Source: Corynebacterium pilosum DSM 20521 = CIP 103422 | Lineage (GTDB): Bacteria; Actinomycetota; Actinomycetes; Mycobacteriales; Mycobacteriaceae | Assembly (NCBI RefSeq): GCF_000373805.1 | Contig: NZ_KB892438.1 | Span: forward strand, 261,887 to 325,886 | Reading direction: 5' to 3' | DNA length: 64,000 nucleotides | Part shown: in pieces, positions 16,645 through 25,451 of the stretch | Position numbering within the stretch: the stretch's first letter is position 1 | Layout: each line of letters begins with the position of its first letter | Made by a program: the position numbers and the translations under genes | The notes under the pieces: generated by a model | The model's database searches: none | The model's input: the letters and a program-made list of their open reading frames with translations, nothing else | Told to the model about the DNA's origin: nothing

Positions 16645-16735
16645 CAAACCGGTATAGTCCTCGGACCATACTGCAGGATGCCAAAAGGTTTTCAGTAAGT
16701 TAGTCGCACTATGCAGCGAGGACTATATCGGTTTG
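16645..16735. repeat. 91-bp element with 19-bp terminal inverted repeats
   Basis: 16645-16663 and 16717-16735 are inverted copies matching at 18 of 19 positions (core GTATAGTCCTCG / CGAGGACTATA), separated by 53 bases. There is no T-run after either arm. It lies in the 326-bp gap between the secreted-protein terminator and eno. The rest of this gap holds a purine-rich stretch (16736-16812) and the eno terminator; I see no gene. A miniature mobile element or a structured RNA are both possible. Confidence 0.7.
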
Positions 16736-16819
16736 TGGAAAGGGGGTGGAAACGGGCCGGAAGCGACCCGGAAACAGACCGAGGAAGAGGAAAAGGACAG
16801 TGAAAGAAGAAAAGGCGAA

Positions 16820-16856
16820 ACCGCCTGGCCGCACCGGAGAAGGTGGGTCAGGCGGT
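16820..16856 (-). terminator. Terminator after eno
   Basis: On the minus strand an 11-bp stem (ACCGCCTGACC with GGCCAGGCGGT, one mismatch) is followed by TTCGCCTTTTC. It lies about 50 bases beyond the eno stop. A second small hairpin (GCGGGCG/CGCCCGC, 16866-16890) lies between. A copy of the dispersed motif overlaps the start of this hairpin at 16856. Confidence 0.65.
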
Positions 16857-16902
16857 CGTCGTTAAGCGGGCGCTCGAAACTCGCGCCCGCGAAACGTGAG
16901 AC

Positions 16903-18192
<1,290 letters not shown>

Positions 18193-18299
18193 TCAAAGAC
18201 TAGAAATTTGTTTTCCGTACTCAATTGTTCCAGAAAACTGGGTTCGGCGGGTGCCTGAAGCCAATAATACCCTGTTGATGTGACTTTTATTACCAGAAA

Positions 18300-19106
18300 C
18301 TATCGAACCGCCGGCTGCGGGATGGCATAAGCTGCGGCAGCGTCGCGCACCTTCACCACGTAGTCATTGGAATTGTTGTAGGACAAAATGGCCTGAGTCC
18401 AGTCCTCCGGCACGGAGAGGTCGCGGCCCCCGGAACACAAGAGGTTGGCGGCGGCCAGGGCGGCGTCGTCGATCTGCTGCGGTTCAGGCACGCCGTTGCC
18501 GTTGGCATCACGGCCGTACTTCTCAAAGGACTCAGGAATGAACTGCATCGGACCCACGGCGCGGTCGAATTCGGTATCACCGTCGAGGTGTCCCCCATCG
18601 GTGTCCTCGATGCGGGCGAAGCCGGGCGAGCCATCCAGGGCCGGGCCGACGATGGGTGGGGTGGCGTAACCGTTCGGGTCCAGCTTTCCGCGCGTAAGCG
18701 CATCGCCGGTATAGGTGCCGTGGCGGGTTTCCACCCAGCCGATCCCGGCCAGAGTGTTCCACACCAGGTTGCACTCCGGCCATGCCTCGCGGGCGATCAG
18801 CTCCGCGTTGCCGTAGGCGCGAAGAGCCTGGGGGTCCACGTAAGTTTCAGCCGCGATCGGCGAGGCCCAGTCTGCCAACAGGTCCGCGGTACGGCCGGGG
18901 CCGTGCACGTCGATAAGCGGCGGTGGCGTGCCGGCCTGCGGCGGAACATTGTCCGGTACGGGCTGCCACGAACGGACGGCAGCGCCGGGGCGTAGCGCGC
19001 TGAGGACCCAGCCGACTAGCACGACTACCAGCACGATCGCCAAGACGACAGCAATAACTCCGGCGCAGCCGCAGCCCGCCGTTACCCGCCTTGTCCGATC
19101 AGTCAT
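18300..19106 (-). CDS. Secreted/membrane lytic transglycosylase
   Basis: 268 residues. A membrane anchor (VIAVVLAIVLVVVLVGWVLSAL) at residues 18-40 is followed by a Pro-rich linker and a soluter-type lytic transglycosylase domain: the catalytic Glu in LAGIGWVETRHGTY, the GPMQFIPESFEKYGRDANGNGVPEPQ segment and the closing AILSYNNSNDYV. It cleaves peptidoglycan between MurNAc and GlcNAc on the outer face of the membrane. The location next to eno matches other corynebacteria. Confidence 0.88.
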   Translation of the reverse strand: MTDRTRRVTAGCGCAGVIAVVLAIVLVVVLVGWVLSALRPGAAVRSWQPVPDNVPPQAGTPPPLIDVHGPGRTADLLADWASPIAAETYVDPQALRAYGNAELIAREAWPECNLVWNTLAGIGWVETRHGTYTGDALTRGKLDPNGYATPPIVGPALDGSPGFARIEDTDGGHLDGDTEFDRAVGPMQFIPESFEKYGRDANGNGVPEPQQIDDAALAAANLLCSGGRDLSVPEDWTQAILSYNNSNDYVVKVRDAAAAYAIPQPAVR

Positions 19107-19256
19107 GAGGGCCGATCATACAGCACCACTTTTGGCATTCCGACATGACCAGAACCTACCCCCGATCATGTCAGTTCCACCCCAAGAGCACCACGAATCA
19201 CTTGCGTTGTTATATGATTGCTCCAACCTAACCAAAAACATCGAAAGGAACGGTAT

Positions 19257-19676
19257 ATGGCACGAAAAACCCGCATCACCGCGGCCGCAGCTGCAGCGGC
19301 ACTCACCGTCGGGCTCGCTGCCCCGGCGGGCGCACAGACCAACCTGCTCGGTCTGATCAGCACCATCAACGCCGGCGTCGAAACCGCAGACTGCGGCGCC
19401 CTCGGTGCAGCCCTGCGCGGCATCGGGCTTGTCGACGACACCACCACCCGTGGCGGCCTCGTCGAAAAGCTGCACAAAGCAGCCAGTGACGACGCATCAC
19501 TGAAGCTTATCTCCGCCCCCACCATCAACGCCGTGGGCGACCGTGCCTTGGAATGCAAGATCGTCAAGGCCGACCCTGTCACCCCAGCCAACCAGGCAGT
19601 TGCCCTCTCCTCACAACTGTCCTCCCAGGCTGGCCTGCCGGAGATCCGCAACCTGCTACCAGCGCTCGGTCTCTAA
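19257..19676 (+). CDS. Small secreted hypothetical protein
   Basis: 139 residues from ATG 19257, with GAAAGGA about 9 bases upstream. The signal peptide MARKTRITAAAAAAALTVGL ends near APAGAQ. The mature protein of about 110 residues has two Cys (VETADCGALG and RALECKIVKA) likely to form a disulfide, and is otherwise helical. Family not recognised; small secreted two-Cys proteins are common in corynebacterial envelopes. Followed by a terminator. Confidence 0.8.
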   Translation: MARKTRITAAAAAAALTVGLAAPAGAQTNLLGLISTINAGVETADCGALGAALRGIGLVDDTTTRGGLVEKLHKAASDDASLKLISAPTINAVGDRALECKIVKADPVTPANQAVALSSQLSSQAGLPEIRNLLPALGL

Positions 19677-19696
19677 ACTGATTTACCTGCAACGTG

Positions 19697-19731
19697 GCCC
19701 CCGAGATCCTTCTCCTCGGGGGTTTACTCTT
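19697..19731 (+). terminator. Terminator after the small secreted protein gene
   Basis: CCCCCGAG and CTCGGGGG form an 8-bp stem (about 19698-19722) followed by TTTACTCTTT. It overlaps the stop codon of mazG, which converges from the right. Confidence 0.8.
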
Positions 19732-20332
19732 TGCGCTTCCCCTCCTGCCACAGCCGGTCCTGCGTCTCCTCATCCACGATGCCCGTGGACCCATCAAATA
19801 GATAAGGCGAACGCGAACGCATCTTATTAGTAAAGGCCTCTGCCACATCACCGAAGGCGAAGGCGCCTCGTCGAGAAGCGATCTCCGCGTGGAACAGCAC
19901 CTGCAGAAGCACATCGCCTAGCTCTTTGCACAGTTGATCGTCGTCAAGCCCGCGCTCGACCGCCTCAATAAACTCCCCCACCTCTTCGCGCAAATAAGGC
20001 AGAAGCGACTCGTGCGTCTGCGCGATCTCCCACGCGCCCCGATCGCGGGCGTGGCGCATCGTCTCCACGGCCTCCTGCACCCGATCATTAAGACTAGGAA
20101 CCTCGATGATCGCCTCCCCGCGCGCCCGACGCTGCGCCACCTCCGGCGCCCGCGGATCCGTCGTGAGCAGCGTGCCCCACCCCGTCAACGACACCCGCGT
20201 CGGCACATCCTGCAACGCCCAACGCACCGACACCGGCACCTCCCCCGTGCACTCCACAGGCGACTCCAACTGGCTCACCACACCCAACGGAACCTGATCG
20301 GGCCAACGCGGATCTAGCACAATAACCGTCAT
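19724..20332 (-). CDS. mazG: MazG nucleotide pyrophosphohydrolase
   Basis: About 202 residues from ATG 20332 (MTVIVLDPRWPDQVPLG). The C-terminal half is a MazG domain: EEVGEFIEAVERG with the E-x-x-E metal-binding pair, and KELGDVLLQVLFHAEIA with the E-x-x-D pair. The N-terminal 90 residues are an actinobacterial extension. MazG hydrolyses NTPs and dNTPs, including oxidised ones, to monophosphates. Only one MazG domain is present, as in mycobacteria and C. glutamicum. Divergent from nadC with about 30 bases between starts. Confidence 0.88.
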   Translation of the reverse strand: MTVIVLDPRWPDQVPLGVVSQLESPVECTGEVPVSVRWALQDVPTRVSLTGWGTLLTTDPRAPEVAQRRARGEAIIEVPSLNDRVQEAVETMRHARDRGAWEIAQTHESLLPYLREEVGEFIEAVERGLDDDQLCKELGDVLLQVLFHAEIASRRGAFAFGDVAEAFTNKMRSRSPYLFDGSTGIVDEETQDRLWQEGKRKE

Positions 20333-20362
20333 GCAGATCATCATATGCCTAAGCTAGATACC

Positions 20363-21220
20363 ATGATTCAACCGCTCAACGAAGCCGCGGCAAAGCAGGC
20401 AATCCGCCGGGGAATGGACGAAGACCTCCACTACGGCCCCGACATCACATCCATCGCAACCGTCGCCGACGACGCCCGCGCCGTCGCCGAAATCAGGTCG
20501 CGCGAGCCCGGCGTGCTGGCGGGGCTCGATGTGGTCGCGTGGACCTTGGAGACGCAGACCAACGCCTTTGAAGTAGAGAGGCTTATCGACGACGGCGTGG
20601 CCGTGGGCCCGGGCGATGTTGTTGCGCGGATTGCTGCGCCTACACGGGAGCTGCTCACCTGCGAGCGCACGTTCCTGAATTTGTTGGGGCACATGAGCGG
20701 CATCGCCACTGCCACCCGGGACTGGGTCGGCGAGCTGGCCGGCACCCGCGCGCGCGTACGGGACTCCCGCAAAACCCTGCCTGGCATGCGCGAGCTGGAC
20801 AAATACGCGGTGCGGTGTGGCGGCGGCGTGAACCACAGGATGGGGCTTGGCGACGAGGCACTGATCAAAGACAATCACGTGGTCGCGGCCGGATCTGTCG
20901 TTGCTGCCTTCCTGGCGGTGAAGGAAAAGTATCCTGACGTGTTCTGCGAAGTGGAGGTAGACACCTTCGAGCAGTTCGAATCCCTGCTGGAATATGAGCC
21001 TGAGATGATCCTGCTGGACAACTTCACTGTGGAGGAGGTGGCGCGCGCCGTGGAGGTGCGCGATGCGCGGGCCCCTGAGCTACTGCTGGAGGCCTCTGGC
21101 GGGCTGACTATTGATGTTGCCGTTGTTTATGCGGCTACCGGGGTTGATTTTCTGGCCGTGGGCGCACTGACGCACTCCGCTGTGGTGCTGGACCTGGGGC
21201 TGGATTTTCTTGAGCAGTAG
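20363..21220 (+). CDS. nadC: Nicotinate-nucleotide pyrophosphorylase (carboxylating)
   Basis: 285 residues (an ATG at 20345 would add six). Converts quinolinate and PRPP to nicotinate mononucleotide in NAD synthesis. Hallmarks are EDLHYGPDITS, ERTFLNLLGHMSGIAT, the substrate-binding DSRKTLPGMRELDKYAVRCGG, HRMGLGDEALIKDNH, and the C-terminal ILLDNF and LEASGGL strands. The preferred ATG has TAAGCT ending seven bases before it and no ribosome-binding site, suggesting a leaderless transcript. nadA and nadB are not adjacent. Confidence 0.94.
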   Translation: MIQPLNEAAAKQAIRRGMDEDLHYGPDITSIATVADDARAVAEIRSREPGVLAGLDVVAWTLETQTNAFEVERLIDDGVAVGPGDVVARIAAPTRELLTCERTFLNLLGHMSGIATATRDWVGELAGTRARVRDSRKTLPGMRELDKYAVRCGGGVNHRMGLGDEALIKDNHVVAAGSVVAAFLAVKEKYPDVFCEVEVDTFEQFESLLEYEPEMILLDNFTVEEVARAVEVRDARAPELLLEASGGLTIDVAVVYAATGVDFLAVGALTHSAVVLDLGLDFLEQ

Positions 21221-21224
21221 GGCT

Positions 21225-21287
21225 GCGGTCGATGGATCTTGCTAAAAGGCGGGTTTTGGGCCTGGTTTTGCAAGATTCATCGACCGC
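21225..21287 (+). repeat. 63-bp palindromic repeat, copy 1
   Basis: Ends are 16-bp inverted repeats with one mismatch (GCGGTCGATGGATCTT at the left; its complement at the right). The interior is AAAAGGCGGGTTTTGGGCC-like. Same length and ends as copies at 22271-22333 and, inverted, 37247-37309. It lies five bases after the nadC stop and ten before the end of the next gene. Confidence 0.85.
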
Positions 21288-21297
21288 GGGGAGGGGG

Positions 21298-22182
21298 TCA
21301 AAACTGGAAATGGCGGGGCAGCGGGCGCAGAGGCTCGGGGTAAGAGTGCACGGCGCGCTCCACCATCCTGATGAAGGGGCAACTACCCTGTGCATCCGGC
21401 TTCATATCGGCCCACTTCGCGCGCCTGATCACAAAACCGCAGTTCTGGATCAGGTGCTCCCGGATCCTCTCCTGAACCACGGTGTCAACAGGGTCTTTGC
21501 CATAGACCATCGTGTACTTTGAGCGTCCATCCAGCTCCAGCACGAGGAAGCCGTTGATTAGGATGTCGGCATAATAGGTGACTAGCTGCCCGGTCTCGGT
21601 AATAATGGTGATCTTAACCTCATACTCAATGCTATGAATCCAGGGAAAGTTGCCGGTCAGCAGGCGATACCTTCCCACCGACTCTAAAGGGCTGCGCGTG
21701 GAGGCCTCACTCATTAAGATCATCTCCCTCAACCCCGGCACCCCGCTATGAGAGGGGTAATCGTCGGCAAGCGATAAAAAGCGTTCCTCGGTGATCTGGG
21801 GGCTGCGGGCGCGCAGCGAGTCAAGGACGACGAGGGAGTCGAGGTCGCCGTAGAGTTTCTGGATGTGCAGCAGCGTGGGAAACAGCGGGGCGAGCCTAAA
21901 GCCGTTCAGTATTTTGACCTGGCTGGTTGAGATGAAGCCGGTGGTATAGCGCCTGCTGTGCTTCCAGCGCGAGCGGGCGGGGGCGTTGACGCCGTCGGGG
22001 TGGATGAGGTCGAGGGTTGTGAGCGGCGTGTAAGTTTTTAGGCCGCGGATCCGGGCGCCGGCGAGGCCTGTGATCGCGGCGGAGCGGAGTCCGCGGTAGT
22101 TTGCTGTGATGAATTGCAGCTCGGCTGTGCTGAGTGTGCCGTCTGGATTGCCGTAAATGGGTGTTAGCGTTTGTGTTTTCAT
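21298..22182 (-). CDS. Hypothetical protein with nuclease-like C-terminal domain
   Basis: 294 residues if started at ATG 22182 (MKTQTLTPIYGN); an upstream ATG at 22266 would force coding through a pair of DnaA-box-like sites and is less likely. The N-terminal 60 residues (STAELQFITANYRGLRSAAI) look like the winged-helix start of AbiEi/DUF559-type actinobacterial proteins. The C-terminal part has a PD-(D/E)xK-like core: YEVKITIITETG, then YADILINGFLVLELDGRSKY and RIREHLIQNCGFVIRR. This points to a Vsr/DUF559-like fold, with activity unproven. Flanked on both sides by copies of the 63-bp repeat. Confidence 0.7.
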   Translation of the reverse strand: MKTQTLTPIYGNPDGTLSTAELQFITANYRGLRSAAITGLAGARIRGLKTYTPLTTLDLIHPDGVNAPARSRWKHSRRYTTGFISTSQVKILNGFRLAPLFPTLLHIQKLYGDLDSLVVLDSLRARSPQITEERFLSLADDYPSHSGVPGLREMILMSEASTRSPLESVGRYRLLTGNFPWIHSIEYEVKITIITETGQLVTYYADILINGFLVLELDGRSKYTMVYGKDPVDTVVQERIREHLIQNCGFVIRRAKWADMKPDAQGSCPFIRMVERAVHSYPEPLRPLPRHFQF

Positions 22183-22233
22183 ACACACAGCATGAGGCAC
22201 GGCGCGCGGGGCCGCAGACAGCCCTAAAAAACC

Positions 22234-22258
22234 TGTGGATAACTCGGAGTTGTCCACA
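22234..22258. promoter_or_regulatory. Inverted pair of DnaA-box-like sites
   Basis: TGTGGATAA at 22234-22242 is a perfect TTATCCACA box on the minus strand. TTGTCCACA at 22250-22258 matches the mycobacterial-type box on the plus strand. They face each other across seven bases. Between dnaG and the downstream hypothetical gene; a role in DnaA titration or regulation is inference. Confidence 0.5.
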
Positions 22259-22270
22259 AAACTCATAGGC

Positions 22271-22333
22271 GCGGTCGATGGATCTTGTTAAAAGGCGGGT
22301 TTTGGGCCTGTTTTTGGAAGATTCATCGACCGT
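22271..22333 (+). repeat. 63-bp palindromic repeat, copy 2
   Basis: Same 63-bp length and terminal inverted repeats as copy 1, nearly identical in the interior (TTAAAAGGCGGGTTTTGGGCC). It begins 12 bases after the DnaA-box pair and ends ten bases before the dnaG stop. Confidence 0.85.
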
Positions 22334-22342
22334 AACCGAAGG

Positions 22343-24232
22343 CTAGTTCCTGAAGGCGCGGTCGTTGAGCTCCCGGCGCGCCTGCTCCAGCGCCACCAGG
22401 TCGGAGAAGAGGGAGTTGTAGGCCATCTCGTCGTCGCTGGGCCGCATGCGCTGCAGCTGGGATTTCAGCTGGGCGATCTGGTCCCCCACCCGGGCTTCCT
22501 GCAGTCGGGAGAGCACGGAGTCGGTGTAAATCTCCAGGTCATCGGCGTGAATGGGCTCCACGGCCAGCTCGGAGACGAGGTTGCGGCCGGCCAGGTCAAA
22601 CATCTCGGCGGCGACGGTGGCCAGCCAGCTCGGCCCGCCCTCACCCGCGGCCGCGGCCCCACCGGCGCGCCCGATGGCCTCGCGCACCAGGGAGTAGGCG
22701 TGGTTGGAGAAGGCGTCCGGGTTGATGCCGTCGAAGTAGTCGCCGGCCAGCTGCGGGTATTGCAAGGCCAGCTTGAGGGCTTCGCGCTGGGGCCACAGGA
22801 CGGGGTCGTCTGGGTCGGGAGCCACCAGGGAGGCAGGCTCGACGCCGCTAGCTTCCTCGGTGTCGCGGCGCACGATAATACGGTCGCGCTTCTGGGTGGG
22901 GTTTTTCGCTTCTCGACGAACCTGCTCCAGCACTTCTACGGGGTCCCAACCCACCCAGCCGGCCAGTTGGCGGGCGTACTCGGACTGCAGCGCGTTGTCC
23001 CTGATGCCGGCGACAACGGGGACGGTGCGGCGCAGCGCCTGCAGACGGGACTCGGCGGTGTCCAAAGGATAATCAGAAAGCAAAGAGTCGATGACGAACT
23101 CGAACATCGGCACCCGATTGGCCACCAGGTCGCGCACGGCTGAGTCGCCGCGCTCCAGCCGCAGGTCACAGGGGTCCATGCCATCAGGGGCGACGGCCAC
23201 AAAAGACTGGCCGGTAAATTTCTGGTCGCCCTCAAAAGCGCGCATGGCGGCTTTCTGACCAGCTTCGTCCCCGTCAAAGGTGTAGATCAGCTCACCGCGG
23301 AAGTAATCGTCGTCAAGCATCAAACGCCGGATCATGGAAAGGTGATCGGCACCGAAAGCCGTGCCACAGGAGGCGACGGCGGTGGTGACCCCGGCGGCGT
23401 ACATGGCCATCACGTCGGTGTAGCCCTCGACGACGACAGTCTGGTGCTGCGCGGCGATGTTCTTCTTGGCCAGGTCCAGGCCGAAGAGCACCTTGGACTT
23501 GTTGTACAACATGGTGTCCGAGGTGTTCATGTACTTGCCCATCTTGTCGTCCTCGAACAACTTGCGGGCGCCGAAGCCGATCACGTTGCCGGCCATATCT
23601 TTGATGGGCCACAGCAGGCGGCGGTGGAACTTGTCGATGGGACCGCGCCTGCCCATCGAGGACAGGCCCGCGTCGACAAGCTCCTTTGCCTCGAAGCCCT
23701 TGCGCAGCAGGTGCTTGGTCAGGGTGTCCCAGCCGCCGGGCGCGTAGCCGCATTCGAAGGTGTAGATGATGTCCTGGCCGAAGCCGCGCTTGAGCAGGAA
23801 GTCGCGGGCGGGTGCGGCGTCGGGGGTTTCTAGTTGCTCGCGGTAGAACTCGTGGGCGGCCTTGTTCGCGGCGATGAGGCGGGCGCGGGTGCCGGGCTTG
23901 ACGTCGCGGGCGCCGGTGGATCCGCCCTGGTAGTTGATGTGGTAGCCGATGGTTTCGGCGACGGACTCCACGGCCTCGGGGAAGGTGAGGTGCTCCATTT
24001 CCATGAGGAAGGAGAAGACGTCGCCGCCTTTGCCGGTGGAAAAGCAGTGGTAGTAGCCGCGCGCTGGGCGGACGTGAAAAGAGGGGGTCTTCTCGTCCTT
24101 GAACGGAGAAAGCCCCTTCATCGAGTCATGCCCGGCCGGTTTGAGATGGACGTACTCCCCCACGATCTCCTCGATGTGGGCGCGCTCGCGGATCGCCTCG
24201 ATATCCGAGTCCGGAATTCTGCCCTTAGCCAT
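22343..24232 (-). CDS. dnaG: DNA primase
   Basis: 629 residues from ATG 24232 (MAKGRIPDSDIEAI). The DnaG zinc-binding domain is present in variant form (GLSPFKDEKTPSFHVRP...YYHCFSTGKGGDVFSF). The TOPRIM core follows (VVVEGYTDVMAMYAAG with the catalytic Glu, LIYTFDGDEAGQKAA with the DxD). A C-terminal helicase-binding domain follows after about residue 450. It makes RNA primers for lagging-strand synthesis. The open frame extends far upstream, but the extra part is antisense to the RNase gene and has no primase similarity. Location beside dgt is typical for corynebacteria. Confidence 0.95.
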   Translation of the reverse strand: MAKGRIPDSDIEAIRERAHIEEIVGEYVHLKPAGHDSMKGLSPFKDEKTPSFHVRPARGYYHCFSTGKGGDVFSFLMEMEHLTFPEAVESVAETIGYHINYQGGSTGARDVKPGTRARLIAANKAAHEFYREQLETPDAAPARDFLLKRGFGQDIIYTFECGYAPGGWDTLTKHLLRKGFEAKELVDAGLSSMGRRGPIDKFHRRLLWPIKDMAGNVIGFGARKLFEDDKMGKYMNTSDTMLYNKSKVLFGLDLAKKNIAAQHQTVVVEGYTDVMAMYAAGVTTAVASCGTAFGADHLSMIRRLMLDDDYFRGELIYTFDGDEAGQKAAMRAFEGDQKFTGQSFVAVAPDGMDPCDLRLERGDSAVRDLVANRVPMFEFVIDSLLSDYPLDTAESRLQALRRTVPVVAGIRDNALQSEYARQLAGWVGWDPVEVLEQVRREAKNPTQKRDRIIVRRDTEEASGVEPASLVAPDPDDPVLWPQREALKLALQYPQLAGDYFDGINPDAFSNHAYSLVREAIGRAGGAAAAGEGGPSWLATVAAEMFDLAGRNLVSELAVEPIHADDLEIYTDSVLSRLQEARVGDQIAQLKSQLQRMRPSDDEMAYNSLFSDLVALEQARRELNDRAFRN

Positions 24233-24295
24233 GTGCCCCATGGTATACCGCGCGTCAATTCGAAATCGGGGCGGCTGCCGTGCACAATGTTTGGC

Positions 24296-24706
24296 ATGTC
24301 TCACCCCAATCGGAAGACGAACAAGGCGATCCCTACCCTGGTCACCGGTGTCGTCATCGTTGCTGCCGGCATCTTCGGCATTGACCTGGCTACGGATCAA
24401 GACGCAGAGCAGGCCACGTGCGCCGTCGCCGAACTTCCCGCGGAGGCCACCGACACCATCGCGGACATTTATGCCGGCGGGCCCTTCGACTACCCAGACA
24501 ACGACGGCGCCCATTTCGGCAACTATGAGGGGCACCTTCCCGACGAAAGGTCGGACTTTTATCGCGAGTACACAGTGGAAACGCCCGGTTTGAATCATCG
24601 TGGGGCCCGGCGTATCGTCACCGGCGGAGACCCAGCCGACAATCCCGAGGTGGTCTACTACACCGATGACCACTATGAAACTTTCTGTGAGGTCAACGAT
24701 GCATAA
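24296..24706 (+). CDS. Secreted guanyl-type ribonuclease (RNase Sa / barnase family)
   Basis: 136 residues from ATG 24296 (another ATG nine bases upstream). A hydrophobic segment (IPTLVTGVVIVAAGIFGI) serves as signal or anchor. The C-terminal 95 residues carry the RNase Sa fold: FDYPDNDGAHFGNYEG with the catalytic Glu region, FYREYTVETPG, the Arg in GARRIVTGG, and the His in YYTDDHYETF. The enzyme cuts RNA after guanine. Its stop overlaps the start of a barstar-like gene (ATG at 24699 inside the last codons), so toxin and inhibitor are coupled. It is divergent from dnaG, and no ribosome-binding site is obvious. Confidence 0.85.
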   Translation: MSHPNRKTNKAIPTLVTGVVIVAAGIFGIDLATDQDAEQATCAVAELPAEATDTIADIYAGGPFDYPDNDGAHFGNYEGHLPDERSDFYREYTVETPGLNHRGARRIVTGGDPADNPEVVYYTDDHYETFCEVNDA

Positions 24707-24950
24707 CCGCCGCTTCAACCCCGTCCTCGTCACCAGCCCCGTGCGCACGCGCAGCGACCTCTTCGGCGCGCTAGCCAACGTGCTCTACCCCGCCGAGCGC
24801 CGCGCACCCACCAACCTCGACGGGCTAGCGGACCTCCTGCGCGAGACCCGAGTGCGGCGGGTGATCGTTTCGCATTGGGAGCTTAACGACGACGACAGCC
24901 GCCAACTTTCCCGCGTGTTCAAAGACGTGGGCGTGGAACTGGTGCGGTGA
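24699..24950 (+). CDS. Barstar-like ribonuclease inhibitor
   Basis: 83 residues. It overlaps the RNase stop by eight bases. The pattern SDLFGALANVLYPAERRAPTNLDGLADLLRE matches barstar: a helix, the F/L-P-x-x-x-x-x-N-x-D-A/G-L core, then a strand-helix end (VRRVIVSHWELNDDDS...FKDVGVEL). Barstar binds the active site of barnase-type RNases in the cytoplasm and protects the producer. The direct coupling to an RNase Sa-like gene makes the pairing firm. Confidence 0.82.
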   Translation: MHNRRFNPVLVTSPVRTRSDLFGALANVLYPAERRAPTNLDGLADLLRETRVRRVIVSHWELNDDDSRQLSRVFKDVGVELVR

Positions 24951-24957
24951 GCTGGGC

Positions 24958-25449
24958 TCACACCGTGAGCGTGAGGCCTAGCGTGCGGAACATGGTAAAA
25001 GGGTCTACACACTGCACCCCTACTTGCGCGGCAGCGTCAGGAATCAGGACGCGCCGTTTCGAGGCTGGGTTGCTTCGCTCGAAGGTGACAAGTGTCGCCT
25101 CCAGCTCAGCGGCCTGCGAAGTGATAAAAAGATCCGCGGACCGCGCGAATTCAGTTTGAGCCGAGGCGTAGAACTCCACGGGAGCGTACGCTGCCCAGTT
25201 GACCAAAGTGGCCATGTGATCCCAAGCATCTTGACCTGGGAGCCGCCACGCTTGAGTGGGGACTTCCTGCTTAGCCCACTCCGCCAGTTGATCGGTACCA
25301 GCCTTTAGCTCATCAAATACCGCTTGTACGCTGGCAATATTCTCAGAGTGTATCTGCTGCAAGAACCAGTCCCAGAAACCGGGAGCAAGATCGAACCCGT
25401 AATAGGTCCGAGCCGCGTTGATCATCACGTTGGCATCTACCAGGAACAT
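24958..25449 (-). CDS. PIN-like toxin of the DUF4411 family (second copy)
   Basis: 163 residues beginning MFLVDANVMINAARTYYGFDLAPGFWDWF, the standard DUF4411 start. Acidic positions recur at FDELKAGTDQL, RSADLFITSQAAE and VLIPDAAAQVGVQC. It starts two bases after the stop of the HTH/ImmA-IrrE gene at 25452-26624. Same architecture as 2526-3011, but the proteins are clearly diverged, so the two modules were probably acquired separately rather than duplicated recently. It converges with the barstar gene (end 24950), leaving seven bases. Confidence 0.85.
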   Translation of the reverse strand: MFLVDANVMINAARTYYGFDLAPGFWDWFLQQIHSENIASVQAVFDELKAGTDQLAEWAKQEVPTQAWRLPGQDAWDHMATLVNWAAYAPVEFYASAQTEFARSADLFITSQAAELEATLVTFERSNPASKRRVLIPDAAAQVGVQCVDPFTMFRTLGLTLTV

Positions 25450-25451
25450 GG

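Noticed and set aside
24233..24778. 182-residue N-terminal extension of DnaG
   Set aside because: The added part lies opposite the RNase and has no primase similarity; the true DnaG start MAKGRIPDSDIEAI is at 24232.
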